64,000 nt of DNA from UTCFX2 sp963788145 (GTDB lineage Bacteria; Chloroflexota; Anaerolineae; Anaerolineales; UBA4823), in assembly GCA_963788145.1 (NCBI GenBank), contig CAWBFQ010000006.1:248001-312000 (forward strand), in the 5' to 3' direction. The notes under the pieces were generated by a model, which worked only from the letters and a program-made list of their open reading frames with translations, did no database searches and was not told where the DNA came from. A program made the position numbers and the translations under genes. Positions 9,679 through 19,195 of the stretch are shown one piece after another (position 1 is the stretch's first letter; each line of letters starts with the position of its first letter).

Positions 9679-11628
9679 ATGGCAGGCCAAGAGCTAATGG
9701 AAAGAACTGTCCCAACCACCGAATCGGAAGAAGTCGAGCTTTACACTCGCACCTATTATTCCTTGCTGCGATCTACGTCAGAAGTGAAGATCCGCACTCT
9801 GGAAGAGGTGCATGCCGGGATGAATTCGCTTCTGCATCCGGCGGCACGCGAGACAACACCGGATATGTCCGCTTTCATTTATTCTATTCTCCGTTTGCCC
9901 AGTTGTATGTCTGAGGTGAAGCTGGTTGTTCTGGGCCAGAACGCAGATGTGTTTGCTTCGGCGGGGTTGGGAGATGTCCGTAAATGGGAGGAAGTTTATG
10001 CGGTCGCTCGGCGCAGGCGCTGTTTTTTTGATGGAAAAGGGTCCCTGGCGTGTTATATAGCCAGCCGCTCAGATATCGATGACATGATCCCGCTGCTAAC
10101 CGCCTATCAGATTGAGTGGAATAAGCTCCATTCTATGTTGGATCGACTGTCTGGCTTGATTTCACTAGATGAAATCGGGACCCGCCTGGGAGGTTTTGCT
10201 CGCCTCGCGAATCTGCTGGATATTTCCGAGGAAGATTTCGAGCGACTGCATGCAATTTGGGGGCGTGATTTGGGCGTTAATCTTGAACGGATCGCATGTG
10301 CACAATGTGATCTACGAGTCCACCTTCTAAGTGGTTCGTTAAGCGAATACCGGCGCGCCCGAAATGCCTGGTGGGAAAACATTAAGCGATCTTGTTCCGA
10401 CCTGAACGAGAAACCAGTCTATTTCATCTCAAGTAACACACACAGCCTGGTGAATATATTGTCTGGTTTCGCATTAAAAAAACAAGATCAGCTCGTCAGC
10501 ATGCTTGATTTGCCCGGAAATTCGGGGTTAGCAAATGAATGGAATGATATTCAATCCGGTCAGTCTCCAAGCAGCAAGGAAAACTTTCTCTATTATCTGC
10601 AAAAAAAGGCTCAGCAAGAATCGAATGGGCAATTATTGTTAAGCGAACAACTTGAGAATGAGAGTACTTATGGAATTAGACGTGTTCCGAGCAAACGCTC
10701 ATTCGATGTTGAAGCTCAAGTCATCGAGATCTGCCGATTGCCAATTAATGGGATGGATCCCCGTCTGAGATTAGATTCTAGCCAGGCTGCTTTGGAAAAA
10801 AGTGATGCGCTCATTTTGAATATCGATTATCCGCTTGGATTAGCCGCCTATGATATTTTGACAGAGATCTCTTCCCATGTGGGTTCTGTCAAGGGGGTAT
10901 ATGTGATGGGGAAGGCGGCGACGCTGAACGCGGTGGTTGGAGATGTGATGATCTCCAATGTGGTGCATGACGAACATTCTCGGAATACATATATCTTCCC
11001 CAATTGTTTTTCAGCCGCGGACGTCGCCCCAGACCTGATGTACGGTACGGTGTTGGATAATCAAAAATCGGTTACTGTTCAGGGGACTTTTCTGCAAACT
11101 GCTAATTACATGGATGTCTTTTATAGGGAAGGGTATACCGTGATTGAGATGGAGGCCGGCCCGTACCTCTCGGCAGTCTACGAGATGTCTCGCCCGATCC
11201 GCCATCCGGTCAATGAAGTTGTAAATCTGTATGGTTTACCGTTCGATATTGGAATGGTTCATTATGCCTCAGATACGCCTCTGGGCAAGGGGAAGAACCT
11301 GGGAGCGGGAAGCCTGTCTTATTTTGGGATCGATTCAACCTATGCGGTGACGCTGGCTATTCTACGCCAAATCTTCAAACTGGAAATCGCGCGCCTTCAT
11401 GCCCAGCGCAACCCACAGCGTGTAGGCGTTCTTGACCTTTCCAGCCACATTCTTTTCCCTCCCCAGTGGAAATTGATCCGCTTCAACAAGATTATAGGCT
11501 TCCTGTCTATCAAAAATTGTCAGGTAAACACCGATCCAAGATTTTATGATTTGGGGCCCTGGCGCTGCGCCCAAGGCTTTCTGAATGATCGGCGCAGCAA
11601 GCCGGCGACCCACCTTCTCTGGATATAG
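9679..11628 (+). CDS. DUF6909-like protein with nucleoside-phosphorylase-type C-terminal domain
   Basis: The N-terminal half (about 300 residues) is mainly helical by composition and carries no motif I can name. The C-terminal half from about 10800 resembles the PNP/UDP phosphorylase superfamily: GKAATLNAVVGDVMI near 10910, the VIEMEAGPYLSAVYE segment near 11140 (the family's Met-Glu sugar-contact motif) and HYASDTPLG near 11260. I associate this architecture with DUF6909, from memory. It could act on a nucleoside or nucleotide, which would fit the neighbouring xanthine dehydrogenase-type genes. ATG 9679 was chosen because the in-frame ATG at 9583 lies inside the previous gene; ATG 9697 is also possible. 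The last about 75 residues (from about 11400) run antisense to an acetyltransferase-like frame and may not be native. Confidence 0.7.
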   Translation: MAGQELMERTVPTTESEEVELYTRTYYSLLRSTSEVKIRTLEEVHAGMNSLLHPAARETTPDMSAFIYSILRLPSCMSEVKLVVLGQNADVFASAGLGDVRKWEEVYAVARRRRCFFDGKGSLACYIASRSDIDDMIPLLTAYQIEWNKLHSMLDRLSGLISLDEIGTRLGGFARLANLLDISEEDFERLHAIWGRDLGVNLERIACAQCDLRVHLLSGSLSEYRRARNAWWENIKRSCSDLNEKPVYFISSNTHSLVNILSGFALKKQDQLVSMLDLPGNSGLANEWNDIQSGQSPSSKENFLYYLQKKAQQESNGQLLLSEQLENESTYGIRRVPSKRSFDVEAQVIEICRLPINGMDPRLRLDSSQAALEKSDALILNIDYPLGLAAYDILTEISSHVGSVKGVYVMGKAATLNAVVGDVMISNVVHDEHSRNTYIFPNCFSAADVAPDLMYGTVLDNQKSVTVQGTFLQTANYMDVFYREGYTVIEMEAGPYLSAVYEMSRPIRHPVNEVVNLYGLPFDIGMVHYASDTPLGKGKNLGAGSLSYFGIDSTYAVTLAILRQIFKLEIARLHAQRNPQRVGVLDLSSHILFPPQWKLIRFNKIIGFLSIKNCQVNTDPRFYDLGPWRCAQGFLNDRRSKPATHLLWI

Positions 11629-11640
11629 GCTGGGAGTCCG
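11362..11640 (-). pseudogene. GNAT-like acetyltransferase C-terminal remnant
   Basis: On the minus strand an open frame reads VGRRLAAPIIQKAL, then a block with DRQEAYNLVEADQF and GREKNVAG, and ends LWVALGM before a TAG at 11362. This resembles the C-terminal half of GNAT N-acetyltransferases (acetyl-CoA loop helix, then the strand with the N..A..LYE..GF pattern and a terminal LWMAL-like strand). The N-terminal half is absent and the aminotransferase gene ends 32 bp upstream. It looks like a decayed gene overlapping the 3' end of the DUF6909-like gene in antisense. The family assignment is by eye only and could be wrong. Confidence 0.35.
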
Positions 11641-11671
11641 GGTTTCATCACAAGCCGAATTGGCGATGGGT

Positions 11672-13021
11672 TTAGCTCTTTACAGCCTGATCTGTGATCC
11701 CCAGTGCTTCATTCAGTATAGAGAATCCTTCAGCAAGCTGTTCTTCGCTGATGATGAGCGGTGGGATGATCAGTATCGTATGCCAGTGGGTATACAGATA
11801 CACACCCCGATCGAGCAAAAACTTTCGCAGCGCATTCATCTCTGGACTGGTGCCATTAAAGGGGCAGATGGGTTCTCGGGTTTCTCGGTTGCGCACCAGT
11901 TCAAGAATACCGAATAGCCCGATAGAACGCACCTCGCCGACAGATGGATGCTGTTCGCCCAGGTCTGTTAACATGCGGTGCAACACAGGCCCCATCTCGG
12001 CGGCTCGTTCGATCAGGCGATCTTCTCTCAATACTTGGATATTGGCAATGGCGGCTGCCAGTGATATGGGGTGGGAATTGTAGGTCAGCCCACTCTGGTA
12101 AACCCGTTGATTGAAAAACGAGAAAATCTCTGGGCGCATCGCGACCGCGCCTAATGGCGCATAGGCAGAAGTCAAGCCCTTGGCCATTGTCAGCATATCC
12201 GGGACTACGTTCCAATGATCCACCGCGAACCATTTTCCGGTTCTGCCAAAACCGCTCATGACCTCATCGGCGATCATCAATATCCCATACTGATCACACA
12301 GGTTGCGCACACCCTGGATATAGCCATCGGGTGGGATGATCACGCCATTCGTCCCGGTTACGGTTTCGATCAAGATGGCTGCGATGGTCTCCGGGCCTTC
12401 ATATTGAATGATCTCGTTCAGGTGGTTCAGGTAATCCTGAGTAAACTCGGCCTGAGAGATATCCGGGTTCATGCGGTGGAAGGTAGAGCGATAGCGGTAT
12501 GGATCAAGGAAATGGACTACCCCGGGCATGACATTCGGCTCCCAGACAACCCGGCGCGGGTCGCCGGTTGCGGCGATCGCCCCGGCGGAAGCCCCATGAT
12601 ACGAGCGGTAGCGAGTCAGGATTTTGTGCCGCCCTGTAAAGGCGCGCGCCAGTTTTATTGCGTTTTCGTTGGCGTCTGAGCCGCCCAGGGTGAATAAGAA
12701 ATGGTCGAGGTTGCCCGGGGTAATTTCGGCGAGCATTTTCCCCAGCACGGCGCGCGGGCGGGTCGCCATGGGAGGCCCGGCGAAAGGCAGCTCGCGCGCT
12801 TGCTGGACGATAGCCTCAATCACACGTTCATCTCCATGGCCGATGTTGACGCACATCACCATAGAATTGAGATCCAGGTAGCGCTTATCGTCAACATCCC
12901 AGAAGTAGACACCTTTGGCGCGTTTCACAGCGATGGGAGCAACCTTGCCTTGGGCGGACCAGGTCCAAAAAGAATGTTCTAGAGAAAGGGGCAATATCTC
13001 GGAATCAGCAATATCATTCAT
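11672..13021 (-). CDS. Class III PLP-dependent aminotransferase
   Basis: This is a 449-residue fold-type I aminotransferase that moves an amino group from an omega-amine or amino acid to a keto acid. Visible features are WDVDDKRYLDL near residue 42, TLGGSDANENAIKLAR (PLP phosphate region), SYHGASAGA, the PLP-contact Asp in LMIADEVMSGFGRTG and the Schiff-base Lys in MAKGLTSAYAPLG. The overall pattern resembles taurine- or beta-alanine:pyruvate aminotransferases, but substrate is uncertain. The start at 13021 is supported by AGAGG 5 bp upstream; the frame stays open upstream to 13276 but that part has no homology-like content. It is divergent from the membrane protein at 13236. Confidence 0.9.
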   Translation of the reverse strand: MNDIADSEILPLSLEHSFWTWSAQGKVAPIAVKRAKGVYFWDVDDKRYLDLNSMVMCVNIGHGDERVIEAIVQQARELPFAGPPMATRPRAVLGKMLAEITPGNLDHFLFTLGGSDANENAIKLARAFTGRHKILTRYRSYHGASAGAIAATGDPRRVVWEPNVMPGVVHFLDPYRYRSTFHRMNPDISQAEFTQDYLNHLNEIIQYEGPETIAAILIETVTGTNGVIIPPDGYIQGVRNLCDQYGILMIADEVMSGFGRTGKWFAVDHWNVVPDMLTMAKGLTSAYAPLGAVAMRPEIFSFFNQRVYQSGLTYNSHPISLAAAIANIQVLREDRLIERAAEMGPVLHRMLTDLGEQHPSVGEVRSIGLFGILELVRNRETREPICPFNGTSPEMNALRKFLLDRGVYLYTHWHTILIIPPLIISEEQLAEGFSILNEALGITDQAVKS

Positions 13022-13235
13022 TTTTCCTCTGGATTGGTTCAAGATCGAATGGATCATTGGAATCCTATCACAAAACTGGAAAGCTGATGGGGTGACGCCC
13101 ATCTTTACGAAAGCGGACATCTCTGGTAAGATAAGGTCTTGATAGCTTACTGACCGGTCGGTAAGTTGTGTGTTCATGATTTCACCATCAACAATTTGGT
13201 GTCGGGCGATACCAGCAAACCCGGCGGAGACTGAA

Positions 13236-13976
13236 ATGAGCGAAGAGTTGCGAATGTGGGTCGAGATCGTTTTCAATATCAGCTATCTTGTGGTGATCTG
13301 GAGTCTGGTATTTGTTCTCTGGGTGAAGCGGAGCGAACTGCGCGGCGAATATCGCCGGCAGGGCGATCTTGTCATTGCCGCGTTTGGCCTACTAGCGTTT
13401 GGGGACACAGGCCATGTCGGGTTCCGGGTCTGGGCTTATGCGTTAGGTGGATTGGAGAGTTCAGTTCCGGTTTTCAGTCGCCCGCTCAGCCTGGTTGGAT
13501 TGGGGGCTTTGATGACCGCTGTGACTGTGACCCTGTTTTATGTGATTATGCTTGAGTTTTGGCGAGTTCGCTCCAACCAACGCTATGGCTGGTTTCAAAT
13601 CCTGTTGCTGGCGGCTGCTGTGTTCAGGCTGATCTGGATGGCCTTACCGGTCAACGCATGGGAGAGCGTCGTCCCGCCGCAACCCTGGTCCACCATCCGA
13701 AATATCCCATTAATGCTGCAAGGCCTGGGGCTTGCCTATTTGGTCTTGCGCGACGGGCGCCGGTTTAATGACCGCACTTTTCAGTGGATTGGGGCCTCCA
13801 TCCTGGTTTCATTTGCCTGTTATCTGCCCGTAATTCTGTTTGTCCAACAAATTCCTATCATCGGTATGTTGATGATTCCCAAAACTTTGGCGTATGTAAT
13901 GATCGGTTTTCTGGCATATCGGGACCTTTTTCCGACCAACTCGCCAGAGAAGAAATCATCCATGATGCAAACTTGA
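13236..13976 (+). CDS. Polytopic membrane protein, unknown
   Basis: This protein of about 246 residues has six or seven hydrophobic stretches spaced by short, Arg-rich loops. ATG 13236 is chosen because GGCGGAGA lies upstream; the open frame begins earlier, at 13170, inside the divergent promoter region. It has no signal peptide cleavage site, catalytic motif or recognised family. The gene is followed 33 bp later by another small membrane protein and a TetR regulator, so the three may form one transcription unit. Confidence 0.7.
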   Translation: MSEELRMWVEIVFNISYLVVIWSLVFVLWVKRSELRGEYRRQGDLVIAAFGLLAFGDTGHVGFRVWAYALGGLESSVPVFSRPLSLVGLGALMTAVTVTLFYVIMLEFWRVRSNQRYGWFQILLLAAAVFRLIWMALPVNAWESVVPPQPWSTIRNIPLMLQGLGLAYLVLRDGRRFNDRTFQWIGASILVSFACYLPVILFVQQIPIIGMLMIPKTLAYVMIGFLAYRDLFPTNSPEKKSSMMQT

Positions 13977-14009
13977 GGCAATTAACCCATTTCAATCGGA
14001 GGTACTTCT

Positions 14010-14462
14010 ATGTATTCTTTCATCCTGGCTTTACATAACATTATTCGCTGGATCGCGGTGATCCTGGGCATTGTTGCTGCTGTCCTGTCCTGGATAGGTT
14101 GGTTGCGCAAAAGCGAGTGGCGACCCATCGACAAGAAGCTGGGTTCGTTCTTCAGCATGTCGGTTGACATACAATTTTTGCTTGGTTTGTTGTTATACCT
14201 GTTCTTAAGCCCGTTGACGCGTACTGCCATGCATGATTTTGGCAACGCGATGAGCATCGGCGATTTGCGCTTCTTTGCGCTTGAACACCCGTTTTATATG
14301 ATTCTGGCGCTGGTATTTGCACACCTGGGTAGCATGCTTCCTCGCCGGGTGCAGGGTTCGACCGCGAAATATCAACGGGCGGCTATCTGGATCAGCCTGG
14401 CAGTTCTGTTGATCTTATTTGGAATACCCTGGGCAAGACCGATGTTCCCGGGTATTGGGTGA
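14010..14462 (+). CDS. Small four-helix membrane protein (CopD/cytochrome b561-like by eye)
   Basis: This 150-residue protein has about four transmembrane helices. Histidines sit in or near helices (ALHNIIRW, LEHPFYMIL, FAHLGSML), a spacing that recalls small haem- or copper-associated membrane proteins, but no diagnostic motif is certain. A good ribosome site (CGGAGG) precedes the ATG. It lies between another membrane protein and a TetR regulator that begins 18 bp later, so it may be a target of that regulator. Confidence 0.65.
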   Translation: MYSFILALHNIIRWIAVILGIVAAVLSWIGWLRKSEWRPIDKKLGSFFSMSVDIQFLLGLLLYLFLSPLTRTAMHDFGNAMSIGDLRFFALEHPFYMILALVFAHLGSMLPRRVQGSTAKYQRAAIWISLAVLLILFGIPWARPMFPGIG

Positions 14463-14480
14463 ATCTCCGCGCGGTGGACG

Positions 14481-15080
14481 ATGAGTGACCTGCGGTTGAC
14501 GATCCTCACGCAGGCAACCCGGCTGTTATTAGACCGCGGTTATCGTGGTCTCTCAATGCGTGAAATCGCGCAGGCGGTTGGGGTTTCAAAAGCTGCTCTT
14601 TATTATCACTTCAAGGATAAAGAGCAGCTTTTCTTAGCAATTCTTGAAGAATATTTGGAAATGATGGCGCAGGATATCGGTGATATCTGCATGGTTTCCA
14701 ACTCCAGTCGAATAAGAATTCGTCTATTGGTGGAGCGTACCCTGGCGCGCCCGGCTGAGCAGCGGGCTGTGATCCGTCTGGCGAGTCAGGAAGTGGTGCA
14801 TCTCAGCCAGCAGGCGCGCCTGTCTTTCGAAGTTTTGTATCACGACAAATTTATTAACCAGATCCAGTCCATCTTTCAAAATGGAATCGAGCAAGGCGAC
14901 TTGCGTTCTTTCGATCCGCATGTGGCTGCCTGGGCGCTGTTGGGAATGATGTATCCCTATTTTTATCCAGCCCATTTCCACGAATTGCCTGATCCTGATC
15001 AGGTTACCCGTCAACTGGTCTCGATCTTTCTGGATGGTATCTCGCGGACAGATTTATCCAACCTGTATGACCAGATTTAA
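14481..15080 (+). CDS. TetR/AcrR family transcriptional regulator
   Basis: This is a 199-residue one-component regulator. Residues 8-50 form the DNA-binding helix-turn-helix, with the family pattern MREIAQAVGVSKAALYYHF followed by KDKEQLF. The rest is the variable helical ligand-binding and dimerisation domain. These proteins usually repress adjacent genes until a small hydrophobic ligand binds. The two membrane proteins immediately upstream on the same strand are the likeliest partners. It converges on the MBL-fold gene with an 7 bp gap. Confidence 0.9.
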   Translation: MSDLRLTILTQATRLLLDRGYRGLSMREIAQAVGVSKAALYYHFKDKEQLFLAILEEYLEMMAQDIGDICMVSNSSRIRIRLLVERTLARPAEQRAVIRLASQEVVHLSQQARLSFEVLYHDKFINQIQSIFQNGIEQGDLRSFDPHVAAWALLGMMYPYFYPAHFHELPDPDQVTRQLVSIFLDGISRTDLSNLYDQI

Positions 15081-15087
15081 GCCCATC

Positions 15088-16020
15088 TTATGCTGGATTG
15101 CGGACTTTGTGCCAATAACGATAGATACCTGCAGGGGACATCCAGGAGGGATTGGCAGCTTCGAAAGCCCGGAGATCATCGGGAGATAAACCGGCTTCCC
15201 TGGCGTTTTCTGCCACCCAACTCAGAAAGCGATCATTCACTTCCTCCAGTGTTGGATTCTCTGGCATCACCTGTTCAATCCAATCGTTTACCTCGCTCAG
15301 CTGGTTTTCCAGGGTGTGCAGGTGCCAATCAGCATCCTCGAACACTCCAAAATGGGTTGGGGCGATATGCGTGAATGCGCCGTTTGTGTATTCCTTTTTA
15401 AGTTTGGTGATGCTGTCACGCCAGAGTCCGATGTTTAACTCCGGCGGCGGCGTGGGGATACGCAGATGGGGAATCCGCCCTACCCGAACGGCGCCAACAT
15501 CGCCCGTGAAGCAAGTTCCCTGGAAGATATAAACGAAGTGATGAAAAGCATGGCCGGGAGTATCGAGGACTTTAAATTGCAGACCATTGATTTCAATGAT
15601 CTCGTTGTCTTCGTGAATGGATAGCTTTTCTTTCGGAACTGGAAGAAATTCACCCCACAGGCTGTCCATCTGATCCCCGTAGATGCGACTGGCGCTGCTT
15701 AATCGTTTTTCGGGATCCTCCAGGTGTGGGGCTCCGACCGGATGAACGTGGATTTGAGCACCCTGATGTGCCCACCAGCCGGCTGATCCGGCGTGATCCA
15801 GATGAATATGGGTAATCAGCACATCGGTGATATCGGTCGGTTTTAGCCCGTGAACTGCCAGCCCGGCAGTCAAATTTTGGATCGTGGATCCTGGCCCGCA
15901 TTCTACCAGCACACCCCCCTGAGAGTGCGGGATCAAGTAAACAGCAATTGTCTCTGGGATACCGAGAAAATTCAAGTCGATCGTATGAATGTTCGGTTGA
16001 TTGCTTTGTTCTATCAGCAT
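15088..16020 (-). CDS. MBL-fold metallo-hydrolase
   Basis: This 310-residue metallo-beta-lactamase-fold enzyme carries the signature THIHLDHAG near residue 70, a second metal ligand region DTPGHAFHHFVY near residue 150 and a late His in IAPTHFGVFED. The fold covers hydrolases of thioesters, lactones and related esters; substrate is not predictable here. A strong ribosome site (AAAGGAG) lies 5 bp upstream of the ATG. A poorly matched TACAAT box occurs upstream, but no convincing -35 element. Confidence 0.88.
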   Translation of the reverse strand: MLIEQSNQPNIHTIDLNFLGIPETIAVYLIPHSQGGVLVECGPGSTIQNLTAGLAVHGLKPTDITDVLITHIHLDHAGSAGWWAHQGAQIHVHPVGAPHLEDPEKRLSSASRIYGDQMDSLWGEFLPVPKEKLSIHEDNEIIEINGLQFKVLDTPGHAFHHFVYIFQGTCFTGDVGAVRVGRIPHLRIPTPPPELNIGLWRDSITKLKKEYTNGAFTHIAPTHFGVFEDADWHLHTLENQLSEVNDWIEQVMPENPTLEEVNDRFLSWVAENAREAGLSPDDLRAFEAANPSWMSPAGIYRYWHKVRNPA

Positions 16021-16208
16021 AAAAGCTCCTTTGCCGGTCTATGTAACCATAATATTGTAACCGAGACTTGAAGAATTATCTCAGGTCAGGGCCATCATCT
16101 GACTACTAACAGTATAATAGACCTTGGATAAGCCGGTTTGATATGCTAGAATCCAGTTATTGAGTCAATACTTTAATTCAGAGTATTTTTGGCTTATTAC
16201 CTACTATC

Positions 16209-17167
16209 ATGTCAGAGTTGACGATATTGATTGTTGAAGATCATGATATTCTGCGGGAGGGGCTGCGAGATTCTGCTGGAAACAGAGGGATATCAAGTTG
16301 TCACCGCGATGCACGGAAAACATGCCCTGGAAAGATTAAGAACTTGCTTGCCCGATCTCATTCTTTCGGATATCTCGATGCCGGAAATGGACGGGTATGA
16401 ATTCTACGAAGCAGTTCGGGCGCGTCCAGAATGGGTGACTATTCCATTCATTTTTTTGACCGCTCGCGGAGATCGGGATGATTTGTTTGCCAGCAAGAGA
16501 ATGGGGGTGGAGGATTATCTGGTAAAACCTGTTGACCGTCAGGAGTTGATAACCACTATTCGGTCGCGGGTGGAACGCACCCAGCAATTAATGGTAGCCC
16601 AACTGCAACAGGCTTATGAAGCCAGCCTGATCATGTTGGCGAATGCGATCGAATTGCGGGATCGGTATACGCGCGGTCACGTTGAGCGGGTGATGGATTT
16701 ATCCGTGATGATTGCTCAACAATTAGGTCTTGGTGGATCGCAAATAAATGTGCTTCGTTTCGGGGCGATTTTGCACGATATCGGCAAAATCTATATCCGA
16801 GAAGGCGTTCTGCGTAAGGCAGGTCCGTTGGATGACCGGGAATGGGAGGAGATGAAGCGTCATCCCGCGATTGGCGCCGGTCTGCTGCAGAGAATTCCCT
16901 ACCTGTCGTCAGCTATCCCTATTGTACTGTATCATCATGAGCGTTGGGATGGGCATGGTTACCCGGAGGGACTTGCTTTTGATGATATTCCACTCGAAGA
17001 CGCGCATTGTAGCAGTCGCGGATGCATTCGATGCAATGACCTCGTCCCGAGTGTATCATAATGAAAGCTCAACGGAACAGGCGATTGTAGAGATCGCATC
17101 AGGCAGAGGCTCACGCTACGATCCTATGGTCGTCGATGCATTTTTGGAGTCTGTGGGACATAAGTGA
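16209..17167 (+). CDS. Response regulator with HD-GYP phosphodiesterase domain (two frameshifts)
   Basis: An N-terminal receiver domain (LTILIVEDHDIL, phospho-acceptor Asp in LILSDISMPEMDGYE, Lys in DYLVKPVDR) is followed by an HD-GYP domain: RDRYTRGHVERV, AILHDIGKIYI (HD pair), HHERWDGHGYPEGL (the GYP motif) and VADAFDAMTSSRVY. Such proteins hydrolyse c-di-GMP when phosphorylated. The coding sequence is broken twice: near 16262-16268 (after ILREGL) and near 16990-17000 (after FDDIPL). All HD-GYP motifs are intact when the frames are joined, giving about 319 residues. No histidine kinase is adjacent, so it is an orphan regulator within this window. Confidence 0.87.
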
Positions 17168-17187
17168 TCTGAAAAGGGCTGATCTTC

Positions 17188-18145
17188 CTAACGGCTGGCC
17201 TCGTCCAGGATATTCTTCTGTTCTTCGCTCAGGCTAAGATTTATTGCTCCCAGGTTGTCCTTGAGTTGTTCCAATGTGCGGGGACCGATAATCGGGCTGG
17301 TAATCAATCGGTTATGCAGAAGCCATGCCAGAGCAACTTGTGCGATCGAAGCTCCACCCATAGCCTGTCCTATCTCTTCCATATTATTCAAGAAATTCCA
17401 GTTGTGCTCATTCGAGTACCGGCTGGCTCTGCCCTGACGAACGCTCTTAGGCTCTAAACCCGGTCGATATTTACCGGTCAAGAAACCCGCGGCCAGGGGG
17501 CTATAGGGGATCACGCCAAGCCCGTATTCGTGGCAAACCTGCGTCAACTCACCCTCAAACTCGAGCGCGGTGGACGAGGTTGTAATGCGGTTGCAAACTC
17601 TGGAAAGCCGGTAGATCATAAAGGCGCGCGGACCAGAGCGCTTCCGTCAGTCGCCAGGCAGGATAGTTCGATGCGCCGATATAACGTATCTTTCCTTGCC
17701 GGATCAAATCATTGTAGGCGGTCAGAGTCTCTTCAATGGGTGTGTGCTCATCATACCAATGTGATTGGTACAGGTCGATGGCTTCGACATCCAGGCGGCG
17801 TAATGATCCTTCGACAGCGGAGAAGATATGTTTTCTGGATAAACCTTCGGCATTTGGTCCGGTTCCCATCCTGCCTCGAACTTTTGTGGCTATAACGATC
17901 TGTTCGCGTGGGATTGCGAAGTTTTTTATCCAACGACCGACGATCGTTTCTGAAACCCCGCCTGGATTCCCATCCACCCAGTTTGAGTAGATATCCGCAG
18001 TATCGATAAAATTAATTCCTGCTTCAAAGCTGGCATTCAAGATTTGAAAAGAGAGCTGCTCGTCGGCAGTCCAGCCGAACTGCATGGTTCCCATGCAAAG
18101 CTCGGATACTTTCAGTCCAGTGCGCCCAAGGTTGTGATATTTCAT
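17188..18145 (-). CDS. Aldo/keto reductase (frameshifted)
   Basis: This NAD(P)H-dependent oxidoreductase has the AKR barrel and about 318 residues once joined. The first frame holds the start MKYHNLGRTGLKVSEL, catalytic Asp and Tyr in FIDTADIYSN, catalytic Lys in IVIATKVRG and the His in LYQSHWYDE. The second frame continues from about 17600 with EFEGELTQVCHEYGLGVIPY and ends at 17188. The gap between frames occurs at LVHRA. The subtype (voltage-channel beta-subunit-like AKRs with GR.G.KVS starts) suggests a small carbonyl or sugar substrate. It follows galE by 6 bp in the same direction. Confidence 0.87.
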
Positions 18146-18151
18146 CTTGTT

Positions 18152-19186
18152 TTATCCGTATCCATTCGGGTTTTGAGACTGCCAGCGCCAGGCATCCTGA
18201 CAGATATCTTCAATGCTGCGGGTTGCGCTCCAACCAAGCTCATAGTAGGCTTTATTGGCGTTGGCATAGCTTACAGCCACGTCGCCGGGTCGCCGATCAT
18301 AAATTCGATAATCGATCGGATGACCACAAGCTCGCTCAAAAGCATGTACCATTTCTAAAACGCTGTACCCATGATTTGCACCAAGATTGTAGATGACCAA
18401 ACCCGGATTCTGGTTCAGCTTTCTTAATGCGTGAATATGTCCGATGGCCAGGTCAACAACGTGGATATAATCACGTACACCTGTCCCATCTGGAGTGGGA
18501 TAATCGCCTCCCCACACGCGCAGATGAGGATGCCGGCCTACCGCAACCTGGGCGATATAAGGGAGCAAATTATTAGGGATGCTGCACGGGTCCTCCCCGA
18601 TCTGTCCGCTGGGATGGGCGCCTACCGGGTTGAAGTAGCGCAGCAGGGCGATATTCCAGGCAGGGTTGGATTGATGCAGATCGGCGAGGATGATCTCGAT
18701 CATTCGTTTTGTATGTCCGTAAGGGTTCTCCTGTCGATCACAGGGGAAATCCTCTTCGATTGGAACACGCGGCGGGTCGCCGTACACCGTTGCCGAAGAA
18801 CTGAAGACCAGGTTTGTAACATTACTTTCCGCCATCAGCTCAAACAAGATCAAGCTGCCGCAGATATTGTTTTGATAATAGCGCAAGGGTTGGTTGACCG
18901 ATTCGCCCGGCGCTTTCAGCGCTGCAAAATGGATGACCGAATCAAATTTAGTTGATTGAAAGACCTCTCTCAGGCTAGCACGGTTGAGCAAATCAACCTG
19001 AACAAAGCTGAGTGTTTTGCCGGTTAGTTTCTGCACCCGTGTAAGCGACTCTTCTTTACTGTTGACCAGATTATCCACAACTGTGATTTGATATCCTGCG
19101 TTCAGGAGTTCGACACAGGTGTGGCTACCGATATAACCGGCTCCGCCGGTGACCAGGATATGTTGACGATCTTTTGTCTGTGTCAT
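18152..19186 (-). CDS. galE: UDP-glucose 4-epimerase
   Basis: This 344-residue extended short-chain dehydrogenase interconverts UDP-glucose and UDP-galactose using tightly bound NAD. The NAD-binding motif is GGAGYIGSHTC near residue 15; catalytic Ser/Thr lies in SSSATVYGDP and the Tyr-Lys pair in YGHTKRMIE. The RYFNPVGAHPSG and GTGVRDYIHVVDLA segments are typical GalE. It supplies nucleotide sugars for envelope glycans, such as the polysaccharide block near the end of the window. It is followed by the aldo/keto reductase in a probable two-gene unit and preceded by the adenosine-specific kinase-like gene. Confidence 0.94.
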   Translation of the reverse strand: MTQTKDRQHILVTGGAGYIGSHTCVELLNAGYQITVVDNLVNSKEESLTRVQKLTGKTLSFVQVDLLNRASLREVFQSTKFDSVIHFAALKAPGESVNQPLRYYQNNICGSLILFELMAESNVTNLVFSSSATVYGDPPRVPIEEDFPCDRQENPYGHTKRMIEIILADLHQSNPAWNIALLRYFNPVGAHPSGQIGEDPCSIPNNLLPYIAQVAVGRHPHLRVWGGDYPTPDGTGVRDYIHVVDLAIGHIHALRKLNQNPGLVIYNLGANHGYSVLEMVHAFERACGHPIDYRIYDRRPGDVAVSYANANKAYYELGWSATRSIEDICQDAWRWQSQNPNGYG

Positions 19187-19195
19187 CTTTACGGC

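Noticed and set aside
11585..11917. Plus-strand open frame opposite the aminotransferase 3' end
   Set aside because: It is antisense to conserved aminotransferase codons and has no ribosome site or protein-like motifs.
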